Positions 8,501 to 16,924 of a stretch of 64,000 bases of DNA are shown here, in pieces. The stretch covers positions 1-64,000 of the forward strand of contig VEPM01000002.1 in assembly GCA_012026795.1 (NCBI GenBank). The letters run 5' to 3'. The translations under genes and the position numbers were made by a program. Each line of letters begins with the position of its first letter. Position 1 is the stretch's first letter. Origin of the DNA: Candidatus Methanoperedens sp. Its GTDB lineage: Archaea; Halobacteriota; Methanosarcinia; Methanosarcinales; Methanoperedenaceae. A model generated the notes under the pieces. It saw nothing but the letters and a program-made list of their open reading frames with translations, was not told where the DNA came from and did no database searches.

Positions 8501-8673
8501 TTGGCCATCCGCTTTTCAACCTCTTCATGAGGTATTCCCTTACCTTCATCAAGCTCCTTCAGACCAGCATCAACCTGCTGCTTGAAATACAGTTCTGCCA
8601 TAATATCATCGACAGTAATCTCTTCAGGAAGAGCCTCTATCATACGGATGACTTGTTGTTTTACACCATTCAC
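8485..8673 (-). CDS. Antitoxin of the RelE/ParE module
   Basis: 62 residues. MIEALPEEITVDDIMAELYF followed by VDAGLKELDEGKGIPHEEVE is the sequence pattern of small Phd/RelB-like antitoxins paired with ParE/RelE toxins. The C-terminal acidic-basic helix is the likely toxin-binding part. The stop lies inside the start of the toxin gene, giving coupled translation. The operon is antitoxin, toxin, then the zinc-finger gene. Confidence 0.8.
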   Translation of the reverse strand: MNGVKQQVIRMIEALPEEITVDDIMAELYFKQQVDAGLKELDEGKGIPHEEVEKRMAKWLKR

Positions 8674-8715
8674 GCTTATTACCTTCTGGCCAATAATTTC
8701 TTATTCCTCCTATAT

Positions 8716-9390
8716 CTATCTTATCTCCCCTCTCCTCCTCAACTCCCTCACAGCCTCCTCCACCCCAGTCCCATGCTCTCCCTTCGTTACCAAGCGTGCA
8801 ACTTTTTTCAGATCAGGATGCGCATTCCCAACAGCCACCCCAAAACCAGCCACCTCAAGCATCTCGATATCATTCGGGGAGTCCCCGAAAGCCACGAAAT
8901 CCTGCACATCAAGACCCATCATTTGCGCGATCCTTCTCAACCCTGTACCTTTATTGACCTTTTTGCTCTTGATATGAATCGCGAACCCGGTATCAACAAT
9001 ATCCACAGGCGCATTACCCAGGAGTTTTCTTGCTTTATCCACATCGAAATTGCGCCGCAAGCCTATTTCGGTGATCCTGTTCTCACGGTCAAGCATCTCA
9101 AGGGAGGAAAAGTGCTGCTCCAATATCTCTAAAGCCTCCCTGCACTCTTTTATATGGGATGTGTCAGCTTCAACTTTCCCGCACTCAACGACCCCGCCAT
9201 TCTCAGCTATCACGATACCTCTTGTTCCCAGGAGTTTTGCGACTGTCCGGGCAACGCAGAGTACGTTCCCTGTAGCAACGACTACCTGAACGTGAAGGCT
9301 TCGTAATGCTGCAACGGCTTTACAATCGATACTCCTGTCGCTATATGTAATTGTTCCGTCAATATCGACTACGACAGCTTTGTATTTCAC
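8716..9390 (-). CDS. Phosphoglycolate phosphatase, archaeal HAD type
   Basis: 224 residues, normal length. HAD motif I is VVVDIDGTIT, motif II is VVVATGN near residue 40, the Lys is in the KVNKGTGL region, and motif IV is VAFGDSPNDIEML. The cap type and length match the TA0175-like archaeal phosphoglycolate phosphatases, which remove phosphate from 2-phosphoglycolate in the cytoplasm. It lies 17 bases after radA on the same strand and may be transcribed with the radA-rpa-psmA block. Confidence 0.88.
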   Translation of the reverse strand: MKYKAVVVDIDGTITYSDRSIDCKAVAALRSLHVQVVVATGNVLCVARTVAKLLGTRGIVIAENGGVVECGKVEADTSHIKECREALEILEQHFSSLEMLDRENRITEIGLRRNFDVDKARKLLGNAPVDIVDTGFAIHIKSKKVNKGTGLRRIAQMMGLDVQDFVAFGDSPNDIEMLEVAGFGVAVGNAHPDLKKVARLVTKGEHGTGVEEAVRELRRRGEIR

Positions 9391-9407
9391 ATCCTTAATA
9401 TCGATTC

Positions 9408-10385
9408 TTAATCCTTAAGCCCTTCTGACGTAACCGAGAATATCGCTTCGCCCTCAGGTAGATTCGGAGAATCCACAAGCCTTGCTATTCTCTTCTCACC
9501 TTTGGATTTTCGCAGGTACAGCCTGAATGTCGCGGTATGTCCCACGATATGCCCGCCAATGGGTTTTGTGGGGTCGCCGAAGAATGCATCGGGTTTTGAC
9601 ATCACCTGGTTGGTAACGATAATCGCAGCATTATAAAGACTTGCAAACTTCATGAGGTCGTGCATGTGCTTATTGAGTTTCTGCTGCCTGTCTGCTAAAG
9701 TTCCGCGCCCCACATATTCAGCCCTGAAATGAGCGGTCAATGAATCAACGATCAGCAGGCGCACCGGCTTATCGGTATCCCTGAGCTTTAAGGCAAGATC
9801 ATTTGCAGTATCCACAAGCAGTATCTGGTGGTTTGAATTATAGGCTTTTGCAACATGGATGTTCTTCAGGAACTCCTCAGGATCATACTCTGTCCCGTAT
9901 TTTGCAGATAATCCCATTACCATCTGGGTTATCCTTTCTGGCCTGAAGGTATTTTCAGTGTCAATTATTATCACTGATCCTCCGAGTCCTCCTTCTTCCT
10001 TTGGGAGCTGCACATTTACAGCCATCTGGTGGCCAACCTGCGTCTTTCCCGAACCGAATTCCCCGTAGAACTCCGTAATTGACTGGGACTCAACCCCGCC
10101 CCCCATGAGGTCGTCAAAGGCCCTGGTGCCAAAACTTAATTTTCCCACAAGCTTCCTGCGCTCAAGAACAAGGTCGCCTGTTTCAAATCCCCCGACATCT
10201 GCGGCCTGTCGTGCCGCATTAATGATCTTCTGTGCGGTTGATTCCCCGATCTCAGCTATACTTGCAAGTTCGGATGAGGATGATACGGCTATGGCTTCAA
10301 TTGAGCCAAAACCCGCTTCTTTCAATTTCTCTGCTGTCGCCGGACCTACACCCGGTAAATCTTCCAAAGTTTTTCTTTCTGCCAT
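9408..10385 (-). CDS. radA: DNA repair and recombination protein RadA
   Basis: 325 residues from the ATG at 10385; a longer frame to 10436 adds unrelated residues. Residues 1-60 are the helix-hairpin-helix domain ([15 protein letters not shown]). Walker A is GEFGSGKTQ at 108-116, Walker B is [11 protein letters not shown], and the L2 region follows [16 protein letters not shown]. It is the archaeal Rad51 homologue that forms filaments on single-stranded DNA for strand exchange. It sits beside RPA and the proteasome gene on the same strand. Confidence 0.97.
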   Translation of the reverse strand: MAERKTLEDLPGVGPATAEKLKEAGFGSIEAIAVSSSSELASIAEIGESTAQKIINAARQAADVGGFETGDLVLERRKLVGKLSFGTRAFDDLMGGGVESQSITEFYGEFGSGKTQVGHQMAVNVQLPKEEGGLGGSVIIIDTENTFRPERITQMVMGLSAKYGTEYDPEEFLKNIHVAKAYNSNHQILLVDTANDLALKLRDTDKPVRLLIVDSLTAHFRAEYVGRGTLADRQQKLNKHMHDLMKFASLYNAAIIVTNQVMSKPDAFFGDPTKPIGGHIVGHTATFRLYLRKSKGEKRIARLVDSPNLPEGEAIFSVTSEGLKD

Positions 10386-10487
10386 GTTGTTTCTCCAGTG
10401 CACATTTTGTTTGTTATATGGTGCACAATTATCCATTATCTTGGCGTATCTATTAATAAACCTTATGAGAGCGGGGTGAAAGTAATA

Positions 10488-11612
10488 TTACTTCCTGATA
10501 ACCTGGATGCTTGTCCTTGCTCCTGCGCTCAGTTCCACTTCCTCGTTCCTTCCCGATTTTGCAAAAACATCCACAATGCGGATCTCACTTCCGATTTCAA
10601 GTTCATTTATAAGGTCTGCATGTTCGCCCCACAGCGCAACTTTTATGCGCCCTGTGTCATCTGAAATATAAATATTTGACACCTTGCTTTTTGTTCCATC
10701 AGGCCTGTCGAATTCCCTGATCTCATCAATTCCAGATACATGCCCGGCCACGCTATAAGCTGAATTAATACCGATATCGGATATTGGCGTGAGAGGTTCG
10801 TTATAAGTAACTACCGCGCTGCTTCTTGTAATTCCCCCGCCTGAACCAAGCGACAGTTCTATCGAGTTGCTGAATGTATTTTCCCGGGCGTATGCATTCA
10901 TTACTTCCACTATATCCCCTGCATTTACACCAGGGGATTCAGCTTTTGCATCCCATAAAGTAACCCGGATTTTCCCTGTTTCATCACCTATGGTAATATT
11001 TAAGACCTTACCTGTCTTTCCATCCTTGCGTGCAAATGTACGCACTTTCCCAATATCAAGCACCTTGCCAAGAACATTCAGGTCGTTCATTCCTGCTTTA
11101 ATCTCGCTGATCTTATGTGGCTTTAAATTTACAGGGACTTCTTTTTCTATATGCTCGACATTCCCGCCCCTTCCCACGTTTACTTCAAGCCCGCGCTGCC
11201 CCTGTTTGACAAACCCTTTCACTTTAATAGTCTGCCCTATCTTTAAATCCCCGATCTTCACAAGGTCGGCAGCCTCATCCCATAACGCAGCCCTGATAGA
11301 GCCGGTTTCATCCGCAAGATTAAGATTTACAACGCGGCCCATTGTATCATTATCTCGTGAAAACTGTTTAATATCCCCGACAGCAGTCACCTTTGCAATA
11401 AAAACAACATTGCCCTTATCTGCTGTCATATCCTTGATCTTAACATTCTCATTCAACCCCAGTTCGCTTGCAACAAGCATAGCTGCGGTGCGCGGATCGC
11501 AAAGACCGTTCATTTCCGTAAATTTGGTTTCAACCCTTGACCTGAATTCGTCGGGTGTAAGTTTCCCTTGAAGTTTTTTGAAGATCTCTTCAATCTCTCC
11601 GAAATTCACCAT
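10488..11612 (-). CDS. rpa: Replication protein A-like single-stranded DNA-binding protein
   Basis: 374 residues with three OB folds in tandem. Each contains the pattern KVSNIYISDDTGRIKVALW or its equivalent (around residues 85-110, 195-220 and 305-330). A short helical N-terminal region precedes them. No C-terminal zinc finger is seen, unlike some euryarchaeal RPAs. It starts 1 base after the psmA stop, so it is co-transcribed with the proteasome gene, and it lies upstream of radA, matching its role in coating ssDNA before strand exchange. Confidence 0.92.
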   Translation of the reverse strand: MVNFGEIEEIFKKLQGKLTPDEFRSRVETKFTEMNGLCDPRTAAMLVASELGLNENVKIKDMTADKGNVVFIAKVTAVGDIKQFSRDNDTMGRVVNLNLADETGSIRAALWDEAADLVKIGDLKIGQTIKVKGFVKQGQRGLEVNVGRGGNVEHIEKEVPVNLKPHKISEIKAGMNDLNVLGKVLDIGKVRTFARKDGKTGKVLNITIGDETGKIRVTLWDAKAESPGVNAGDIVEVMNAYARENTFSNSIELSLGSGGGITRSSAVVTYNEPLTPISDIGINSAYSVAGHVSGIDEIREFDRPDGTKSKVSNIYISDDTGRIKVALWGEHADLINELEIGSEIRIVDVFAKSGRNEEVELSAGARTSIQVIRK

Positions 11613-11613
11613 A

Positions 11614-12360
11614 TTATTTTTTCTTTCCCTTTTCAGTTTCTTTGGAGGTCCCTGATATATATTTTTTCACTTCGGAAACGGCCAGCTTCCTGAATTTTCG
11701 CGTTGAAAGTTCAATCACTCCTACCTCGATGTTCAATTCATTCAGGCCGCCTTCTGTTACTGTCTTGAGAGCTTCAAGCCCAAGAACAATAGCTTTATCA
11801 AGATCAATATCCTCAGTATAATTTTTCTCCAGGAACTCCATTATTTCAGGTCTTCCTGAGCCAATTCCGGTGGCTTTGTATTCAAGCAAAGCCCCACTGG
11901 GGTCGGTCTCAAAAATGCGCGTTCTATGTCCTTCGATCCCGGCAATAAGAAGAGATGTCCCGAAAGGTCTTACTCCGCCTGTCTGGGTGTAGGACTGCTT
12001 GAAATCGCATATCTCTTTGGACAGGGTCTCGATCCCGATCGGCTCATCATAAGTTGTCTTGTTGATCTGGGCCTGTGCGCGCGCGAAATCTACAAGAGCC
12101 CGCGCATCAGCTACCAATCCCGATGTTGCCACCCCTATGTGATCGTCTATCTGGAAAATTTTTTCAATGGATTCCATCTCCACAAGTCTAGTGGTGGCAC
12201 GCTTATCTACTAATAAGACCGCGCCGTCCTTTGCTTTAATTCCTATTGCTGTTGTTCCTCTTTTCACAGCTTCACGTGCATATTCTACCTGGAACAGCCT
12301 CCCATCAGGGCTGAATACGGTTATTGCACTATCATATCCTGTTTGTGGTGACTGCATCAT
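11614..12360 (-). CDS. psmA: 20S proteasome alpha subunit
   Basis: 248 residues. The signature [20 protein letters not shown] is at residues 9-28, followed by [14 protein letters not shown] and the GPxR-equivalent [10 protein letters not shown]. The N-terminal gating region and the C-terminal charged tail (KETEKGKKK) are typical. The subunit forms the outer rings of the archaeal 20S core. Two ATGs stand in tandem at 12360 and 12357. A JAMM-type protease gene lies 66 bases upstream on the same strand, a meaningful neighbour for ubiquitin-like modifier removal. Confidence 0.96.
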   Translation of the reverse strand: MMQSPQTGYDSAITVFSPDGRLFQVEYAREAVKRGTTAIGIKAKDGAVLLVDKRATTRLVEMESIEKIFQIDDHIGVATSGLVADARALVDFARAQAQINKTTYDEPIGIETLSKEICDFKQSYTQTGGVRPFGTSLLIAGIEGHRTRIFETDPSGALLEYKATGIGSGRPEIMEFLEKNYTEDIDLDKAIVLGLEALKTVTEGGLNELNIEVGVIELSTRKFRKLAVSEVKKYISGTSKETEKGKKK

Positions 12361-12426
12361 ATTATCTCCTGGTTTTTATGTTTCAAGGTTGCAGAGTATA
12401 TATCTATTTCTATACTATATTGGTTT

Positions 12427-12822
12427 TTACTCAAATAATATGTCATTTTCATCTTTGAATTCATAATCAACTACCTCAAGTTTGATCGGAAGCCCGTCTT
12501 TATCATAGCATCTATAGCTATTAAAATCAAATGGCGCACCTGCAATAATATGAACAACTCCTTTCTTATCAAATAGTTCAAGATCCGGGCCGGAAGGCGC
12601 CATATTCCCGGATGGATGGCTGTGAACCGATCCGATCGTATGTATGTTTGGAAGCATGAATAACTGCATCACTGCGCTCTCATCGCTTGACTCTGTGCCA
12701 GGGACTACTATGACTTCAGTAATGACATCCCCCCGCGCCGAAAGCATACCTGCAAATTCATTTGGTGCTGATGATTTGCATACTTCAAGTATGAATTGTA
12801 AAGTATCCCTCGCAATTTTCAT
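12427..12822 (-). CDS. JAMM/MPN+ metalloprotease
   Basis: 131 residues. The JAMM zinc motif is complete: E22 in NEFAGML, H67 and H69 in SVHSHPSG, S77 and D80 in PSGPD. In archaea such proteins (for example HvJAMM1) remove ubiquitin-like SAMP modifiers from targets. It lies immediately upstream of psmA on the same strand, which supports a role in proteasome-linked modification. No cofactor domain is fused. Confidence 0.9.
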   Translation of the reverse strand: MKIARDTLQFILEVCKSSAPNEFAGMLSARGDVITEVIVVPGTESSDESAVMQLFMLPNIHTIGSVHSHPSGNMAPSGPDLELFDKKGVVHIIAGAPFDFNSYRCYDKDGLPIKLEVVDYEFKDENDILFE

Positions 12823-12879
12823 GTTACCTTATTGGTGCGAAATGTATATATTAACTTAGCATTATTAGAGGAAAGTCCT

Positions 12880-12953
12880 GGGCTGGTAGCTTAGACAGGC
12901 AGAGCGTCGGACTCTTAATCCGACGGTCGTGGGTTCAAATCCCTCCCAGCCCG
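12880..12953 (+). tRNA. tRNA-Lys (CTT)
   Basis: A cloverleaf folds with acceptor stem GGGCTGG/CCAGCCC, discriminator G, anticodon stem TCGGA/TCCGA and loop CTCTTAA, giving anticodon CTT. The T-arm GTGGGTTCAAATCCCTC is intact. CCA is not encoded. It is divergent from the JAMM gene and has no intron. Confidence 0.95.
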
Positions 12954-13236
12954 CTATTGATTTTTCGAATAACTATCAAGAAAACAACGATTGAATCTTA
13001 CTTTTGGCTATTCAATTTTAAATATAATTACATGATCATTATAATTAATATTCATTATAATTCTTAGAAAGCTTTATTTATATGTTGTTTCTTAGATTGA
13101 TCAGAGAGAGGCGGTGAAAAAACGCTTAATCCTTTATTCAAAACTCTTTGATTAAACCATGCTTTAAAAAATCCGAGATTCATGGGAATTTGCCTGATGG
13201 TAGTGTGGTTAACACATCAAAAAGGAGGTAAAAAGA

Positions 13237-13613
13237 ATGTTAGATAAAAAGACTATAGTGGTAGCAGCCGCTTTAATGTTGTTTGGTGTAACAATGGCAT
13301 TAGGAGCGGCCAATGTAATTGCAAATGGTTCTGGCATAGTAACCGGTACTAAACCAGCGGTAGAAGCGAACTGATAATCGGACAGAGCGGAACCCCGGCG
13401 AACATATTGGTAGTTACTCAAGCAAACGAATATTGTTTCAGAGGAACCGTAACTGATGTTACCGGCTATGACTCGAGCCATATACAAGTTTCAGGGACGA
13501 TAGTAGGCGGTGGCACATTTGATGCTAATGCAAGTACAGCAAATGTCCTCAATAAATGGACATTACAAATAACAGGTGACATTGTTAACAATGAGAATTT
13601 TTTAAATATTTGA
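13237..13613 (+). pseudogene. Frameshifted small secreted protein gene
   Basis: A strong ribosome site (AAGGAGG) precedes ATG 13237. The first frame encodes a signal-peptide-like start (MLDKKTIVVAAALMLFGVTM...), then about 20 residues ending in PAVEAN and stop TGA at 13372. The next frame continues without a stop from 13353 through LIIGQSGTPANILVVTQANE to 13613, with beta-rich Gly/Thr/Ser/Val sequence. A single-base shift near 13363-13371 joins both into one secreted protein of about 124 residues. It is either a real frameshift, a sequencing error or, less likely, programmed frameshifting. The family is not recognised. Confidence 0.6.
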
Positions 13614-13776
13614 TCCCCGCTGGTTTTTCCAGTTGTTTGATTTTCATCTGATTAATAATATTTTGAGTAGTTGCCAGCTTTGGAAAATACCACTCTTTAC
13701 ATCGAGCGTAAACTATATCTATGATTGTTCGTAAATATATGAACTAACAGTAAATAAGTCAAAAAGGAGGTATAAA

Positions 13777-14013
13777 ATGACATATCAAAAGAAGAGACTT
13801 GGATTGTTGGTTGGTTTTAGCGGCGCGACATTTTCATTATTCATTCTTACGCTATTCGTTCCGGCCACAACAATATTCTTTGCTTTAGTTATCGGATTTC
13901 TATTTGTTCTGCCAATAGCAGCATTGGTATCATTATTTTTAGGAGCTTATACGGTTCCAAAGAAACCGAAAAAACCATCAAAAAAAGAAGTAATAATTTC
14001 TACAATCAGTTAA
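13777..14013 (+). CDS. Small two-helix membrane protein
   Basis: 78 residues with two transmembrane helices (about residues 8-28 and 31-56) and a basic, Pro/Lys-rich C-terminal tail. The ribosome site TCAAAAAGGAGGTATAAA is nearly the same as that before the frameshifted secreted gene at 13237, suggesting high translation and a shared history. The next gene is convergent. Function unknown. Confidence 0.65.
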   Translation: MTYQKKRLGLLVGFSGATFSLFILTLFVPATTIFFALVIGFLFVLPIAALVSLFLGAYTVPKKPKKPSKKEVIISTIS

Positions 14014-14025
14014 AATAAAAAAATT

Positions 14026-14056
14026 ACAGCTAAAAATGGCTGTGATTCATTTTTAT
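14026..14056 (+). terminator. Probable hairpin and T-rich terminator
   Basis: A 5-base stem ACAGC/GCTGT (14026-14030 and 14039-14043) is followed by a T-rich run. It lies between two convergent genes. The stem is short, so the call is tentative. Confidence 0.35.
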
Positions 14057-14082
14057 TCTTTAATTAAAAAATAAAAAATTGG

Positions 14083-14349
14083 TTATGCTTCTGCGTGTGC
14101 CGCTGTTATTTCTTCAGGAGTATATATTTTAACCTCGTGAGCACGTGCTTTATTTCTTAAGAATTCCGGCACTATTTTCAATGATTCTTCTTTACTATCT
14201 GCATCTACATACGCCCAGCCTGTATGTTCTCCTGAACTACATGCAAAAGCAAATTTTTTAAGTATGTCTTTTCCCTCTTTAAGTGTCTCATCAAGTGCCT
14301 TCGTACACTCTTCGGAAGTGTGCGTTGATTCAACTACATATTTTGTCAT
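14083..14349 (-). CDS. Small conserved-looking protein, possible ferredoxin-like fold
   Basis: 88 residues from the ATG at 14349, which follows GGAGG at good spacing. A GTG 15 bases upstream would swallow that ribosome site and is rejected. The sequence TKYVVESTHTSEECTKALDE, a central FACSSGEHTGWAYVDADS and a C-terminal VKIYTPEEI suggest a small alpha/beta protein, perhaps of the DUF4242-like ferredoxin fold, but this is a guess. It is divergent from the radical SAM gene and has a perfect palindrome just upstream. Confidence 0.65.
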   Translation of the reverse strand: MTKYVVESTHTSEECTKALDETLKEGKDILKKFAFACSSGEHTGWAYVDADSKEESLKIVPEFLRNKARAHEVKIYTPEEITAAHAEA

Positions 14350-14377
14350 ATTTTGTTCCTCCACTCTTTTAATTTTG

Positions 14378-14396
14378 TATACACTATTAGTGTATA
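14378..14396. promoter_or_regulatory. Perfect 19-base palindrome in divergent promoter
   Basis: TATACACTA-T-TAGTGTATA is a perfect inverted repeat with 9-base arms. It lies 29 bases upstream of the minus-strand small gene and about 90 bases upstream of the divergent radical SAM gene. It is a likely binding site for a dimeric regulator controlling one or both; the regulator is unknown. Confidence 0.5.
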
Positions 14397-14488
14397 TTGA
14401 TATCTACCACTTCTTAGTAAATATACTTTATTTTAATCAATGCGCAAAACTATTAATACTTTAAAGAAGCGCTAAATCAAGATATCAT

Positions 14489-15658
14489 ATGGCTTTTCAC
14501 GTAATGCTGATCCCAACTTTAAGCTGTCCCGCTAATTGCAGTTATTGCTGGAGTTCCGATAAAGGCTCCCCGATAATGAGTATTGAAACCATCAAAGAAG
14601 TAGTTGAGTGGCTCAAGGATTTCCGGTCCGATCAAGTCACATTTACCTTCCATGGCGGTGAACCTCTCATGGCAGGCGCTGGTTTTTACCGTGAGGCGCT
14701 TCCATTACTGGCAAAGAACCTCAGTCACTTGAAACCGGCTTTTGCACTTCAGTCCAATCTCTGGTTAATGACCCCTGAAATGGCTCAAGCCCTTGCAGAG
14801 TATAATATTCCAATCGGTTCCAGTCTCGATGGCCCAAAGGAACTTACTGACCTCCAGAGAGGAAAAGGATACTTCGATAAGACCATGAAAGGTTTTCAAA
14901 TCGCAAGGGAAAATGGTCTTAAAGTGAGTTTTATTTGCACCTTTACATCCCATTCTGTAAAGCAGAAAGAGGAGATATTTAATTTTTTCCTGGAGAATGG
15001 CATAACCCTGAAATTACATCCTGCGCTTCCTTCAATTCGTGATGATACCCCAGAAAAATTTGCACTTTCCCCGGAAGAGTACGGGGAATTGCTGGTTTAT
15101 CTCCTTGATAAATACCTGGAAAACATGGGCAAGATCGAGATCATGAATATTGACCACCTCTGTAAATGCATGTTTACCAGCCGAGGCACTGTTTGCACCT
15201 TCGTTGATTGCATGGGAGATACTTTTGCGGTAGGTCCTGACGGGAGCATATATCCATGCTATCGTTTCATAGGCATGCCTGAATATGTTATGGGAAATGT
15301 GAGAGATCATCCCCGCAAGGAAGACCTTGCAAAGTCCGATGCCTGGAAGAAAATGTTCCAGTTCAAGGATTATGTGGACCAGAATTGCAAGGAATGCAGC
15401 AACATCAAATTCTGCAGGGGCGGATGTCCGTATAATGCAATAGCTCCTTATAATGGCGAAATAAAGGGCGTTGACCCGCACTGTATTGCTTATAAGAGGA
15501 TATTCAAGGAAATAAAGGACAGGTGGGAGAATGAGTTTTTTGGCTTCTCCGCCCCCGATATGCCGATGTTCGGTCTTCCGGGAGAACCGAAAAAGACCGC
15601 AAAGCATGGAATAATGCCACTGATGATGAAGCGCATCCAGTCACATGATTCGGGTTAA
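14489..15658 (+). CDS. Radical SAM/SPASM protein, probable peptide-modifying enzyme
   Basis: 389 residues. The radical SAM cluster motif is CPANCSYC at residues 14-21, with FHGGEPLM as the GGEP motif and SSLDGPKE further on. The C-terminal SPASM region has Cys in CSNIKFCRGGCPYN and flanking cysteines for auxiliary Fe-S clusters. Archaeal proteins of this type (TIGR04083/TIGR04084-like, named from memory) are predicted to mature small peptides or enzymes as anaerobic sulfatase-maturase-like activators. No Cys-rich precursor peptide is seen next to it. The following gene is a small AbrB-like protein. Confidence 0.88.
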   Translation: MAFHVMLIPTLSCPANCSYCWSSDKGSPIMSIETIKEVVEWLKDFRSDQVTFTFHGGEPLMAGAGFYREALPLLAKNLSHLKPAFALQSNLWLMTPEMAQALAEYNIPIGSSLDGPKELTDLQRGKGYFDKTMKGFQIARENGLKVSFICTFTSHSVKQKEEIFNFFLENGITLKLHPALPSIRDDTPEKFALSPEEYGELLVYLLDKYLENMGKIEIMNIDHLCKCMFTSRGTVCTFVDCMGDTFAVGPDGSIYPCYRFIGMPEYVMGNVRDHPRKEDLAKSDAWKKMFQFKDYVDQNCKECSNIKFCRGGCPYNAIAPYNGEIKGVDPHCIAYKRIFKEIKDRWENEFFGFSAPDMPMFGLPGEPKKTAKHGIMPLMMKRIQSHDSG

Positions 15659-15700
15659 ATATCGTTAAATACCATAATAAAAAATAAAAAAGGTGATAAT

Positions 15701-15862
15701 ATGGGTGAAGTAGTAAAACTTCAAAAGTCAGGTAAGAACCTGATAATTTCCATACCGATCGCAATATGTGAAAATTTAGATCTCAAGGATGGAAATGAAG
15801 TTGAGATCGAGCAATTTACATGTAGCGGTGAAAATGGGTTACGAATAAGATTAAGAAAATGA
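15701..15862 (+). CDS. Small AbrB/SpoVT-like protein
   Basis: 53 residues. MGEVVKLQKSGKNLIISIPI, then LDLKDGNEVEIEQF, is an AbrB/MazE swapped-hairpin pattern. AGGTGAT precedes the ATG. It lies 42 bases after the radical SAM gene and ends close to the convergent isocitrate dehydrogenase gene. No toxin partner is seen beside it, so it may be an orphan antitoxin or a small regulator. Confidence 0.65.
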   Translation: MGEVVKLQKSGKNLIISIPIAICENLDLKDGNEVEIEQFTCSGENGLRIRLRK

Positions 15863-15889
15863 AATAGATTAAAAAATGAATTTTCCTTT

Positions 15890-16906
15890 TCACTTTATTT
15901 TCCTGATTATCTCATCAACCATCCTGCTTGACTTTGCGCTCCCTCCAAGGTCATAAGTCAGGTATTTGCCTTCGGAGATAACTTTTTCCGTTGCCTCGAA
16001 AACCGCTTCGGAATTCTTTTTCTCGCCAAGGTAATCAAGAAGCCATGCGCCAGCAAGCACTGTTGCCACAGGATTTACCTTATCAAGCCCGGCATATTTT
16101 GGTGCAGATCCGTGGGCAGGCTCAAACATCGCATAGTTATCACCGATATTTGCCGAATAAATGAGCCCGATGCTTCCCACAAGAGCGGAACACTCTTCGC
16201 TCAATATATCCATGAACAGGTTCGTCGAAAGCAGGACTTTCCGGTTGAATATCTGCGGGTTCTTGATAAGCTGCTGGGCTATGTTATCTATATGATATTC
16301 TTCCAGTTCAATGCCTGGATAATTCTTTGAGACTTTTTCCGTTTCCTCAAGGAACGTGCCGCAGGTCTGCTTGAGAATGTTGCTCTTGTGGATCGCCACA
16401 ACACTCTTCCAGCCTCTCCTTACAGCTTCCTCGAATGCGTACTTTGCGACATTTCGGCATGCAGGCCGGGTGATCTTTCGAATGGCGATAAAAACATCGT
16501 CTGTCAACTGGACCTCCTTTCCGATATACAGTCCTTCGGTGCCTTCTCTTACACAGACAAAATCCACATCACCAAGAGGTTTCTGGGTATTTGGAAAAGA
16601 TTTGATCGGGCGGACGTTAGCATAGAGGTTGAACTTCTGGCGGATCGATACAGCCACACTCCTTGGTGAGCCTGCGCCGCCAGGTGTGGTCGTGGGGCCT
16701 TTAAAACCAGCGTCAGTGTCACCGAGAATATCCCATGTTTCCTGCGGGATCAGGGAATCCCCGCCGTTTTCTTTCCACCATTGTTCTCCACCTTCGCACA
16801 TTATGAACTCGACTTTTGTACCGACGGCTTTTGCCACCCTGAGCATGCTATTTACAAGTTCAGGTCCTACGCCGTCGCCTTTTATGACTGCTGCTTTTTT
16901 ACTCAT
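15890..16906 (-). CDS. Isocitrate dehydrogenase (isocitrate/isopropylmalate dehydrogenase family)
   Basis: 338 residues. IKGDGVGPELV starts the fold. PRSVAVSIRQKFNLYANVRP is the substrate loop with the Ser that binds isocitrate, but the usual following Asn (as in RSLNVALRQ) is Ala. NLFMDILSEECSALVGSIGL carries the metal-binding acids. GSAPKYAGLDKVNP contains Lys-Tyr at the positions that favour NADP in E. coli Icd, so NADP use is predicted although the protein is short like NAD enzymes. It would convert isocitrate to 2-oxoglutarate; AcnB lies elsewhere in this window. It ends 28 bases from the small AbrB-like gene (convergent). Confidence 0.85.
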   Translation of the reverse strand: MSKKAAVIKGDGVGPELVNSMLRVAKAVGTKVEFIMCEGGEQWWKENGGDSLIPQETWDILGDTDAGFKGPTTTPGGAGSPRSVAVSIRQKFNLYANVRPIKSFPNTQKPLGDVDFVCVREGTEGLYIGKEVQLTDDVFIAIRKITRPACRNVAKYAFEEAVRRGWKSVVAIHKSNILKQTCGTFLEETEKVSKNYPGIELEEYHIDNIAQQLIKNPQIFNRKVLLSTNLFMDILSEECSALVGSIGLIYSANIGDNYAMFEPAHGSAPKYAGLDKVNPVATVLAGAWLLDYLGEKKNSEAVFEATEKVISEGKYLTYDLGGSAKSSRMVDEIIRKIK

Positions 16907-16924
16907 GATTTACTTCCTGCCCCT

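Noticed and set aside
8473-9132. Long plus-strand frame across the toxin-antitoxin and phosphatase genes
   Set aside because: It is antisense to three genes with clear domain matches.
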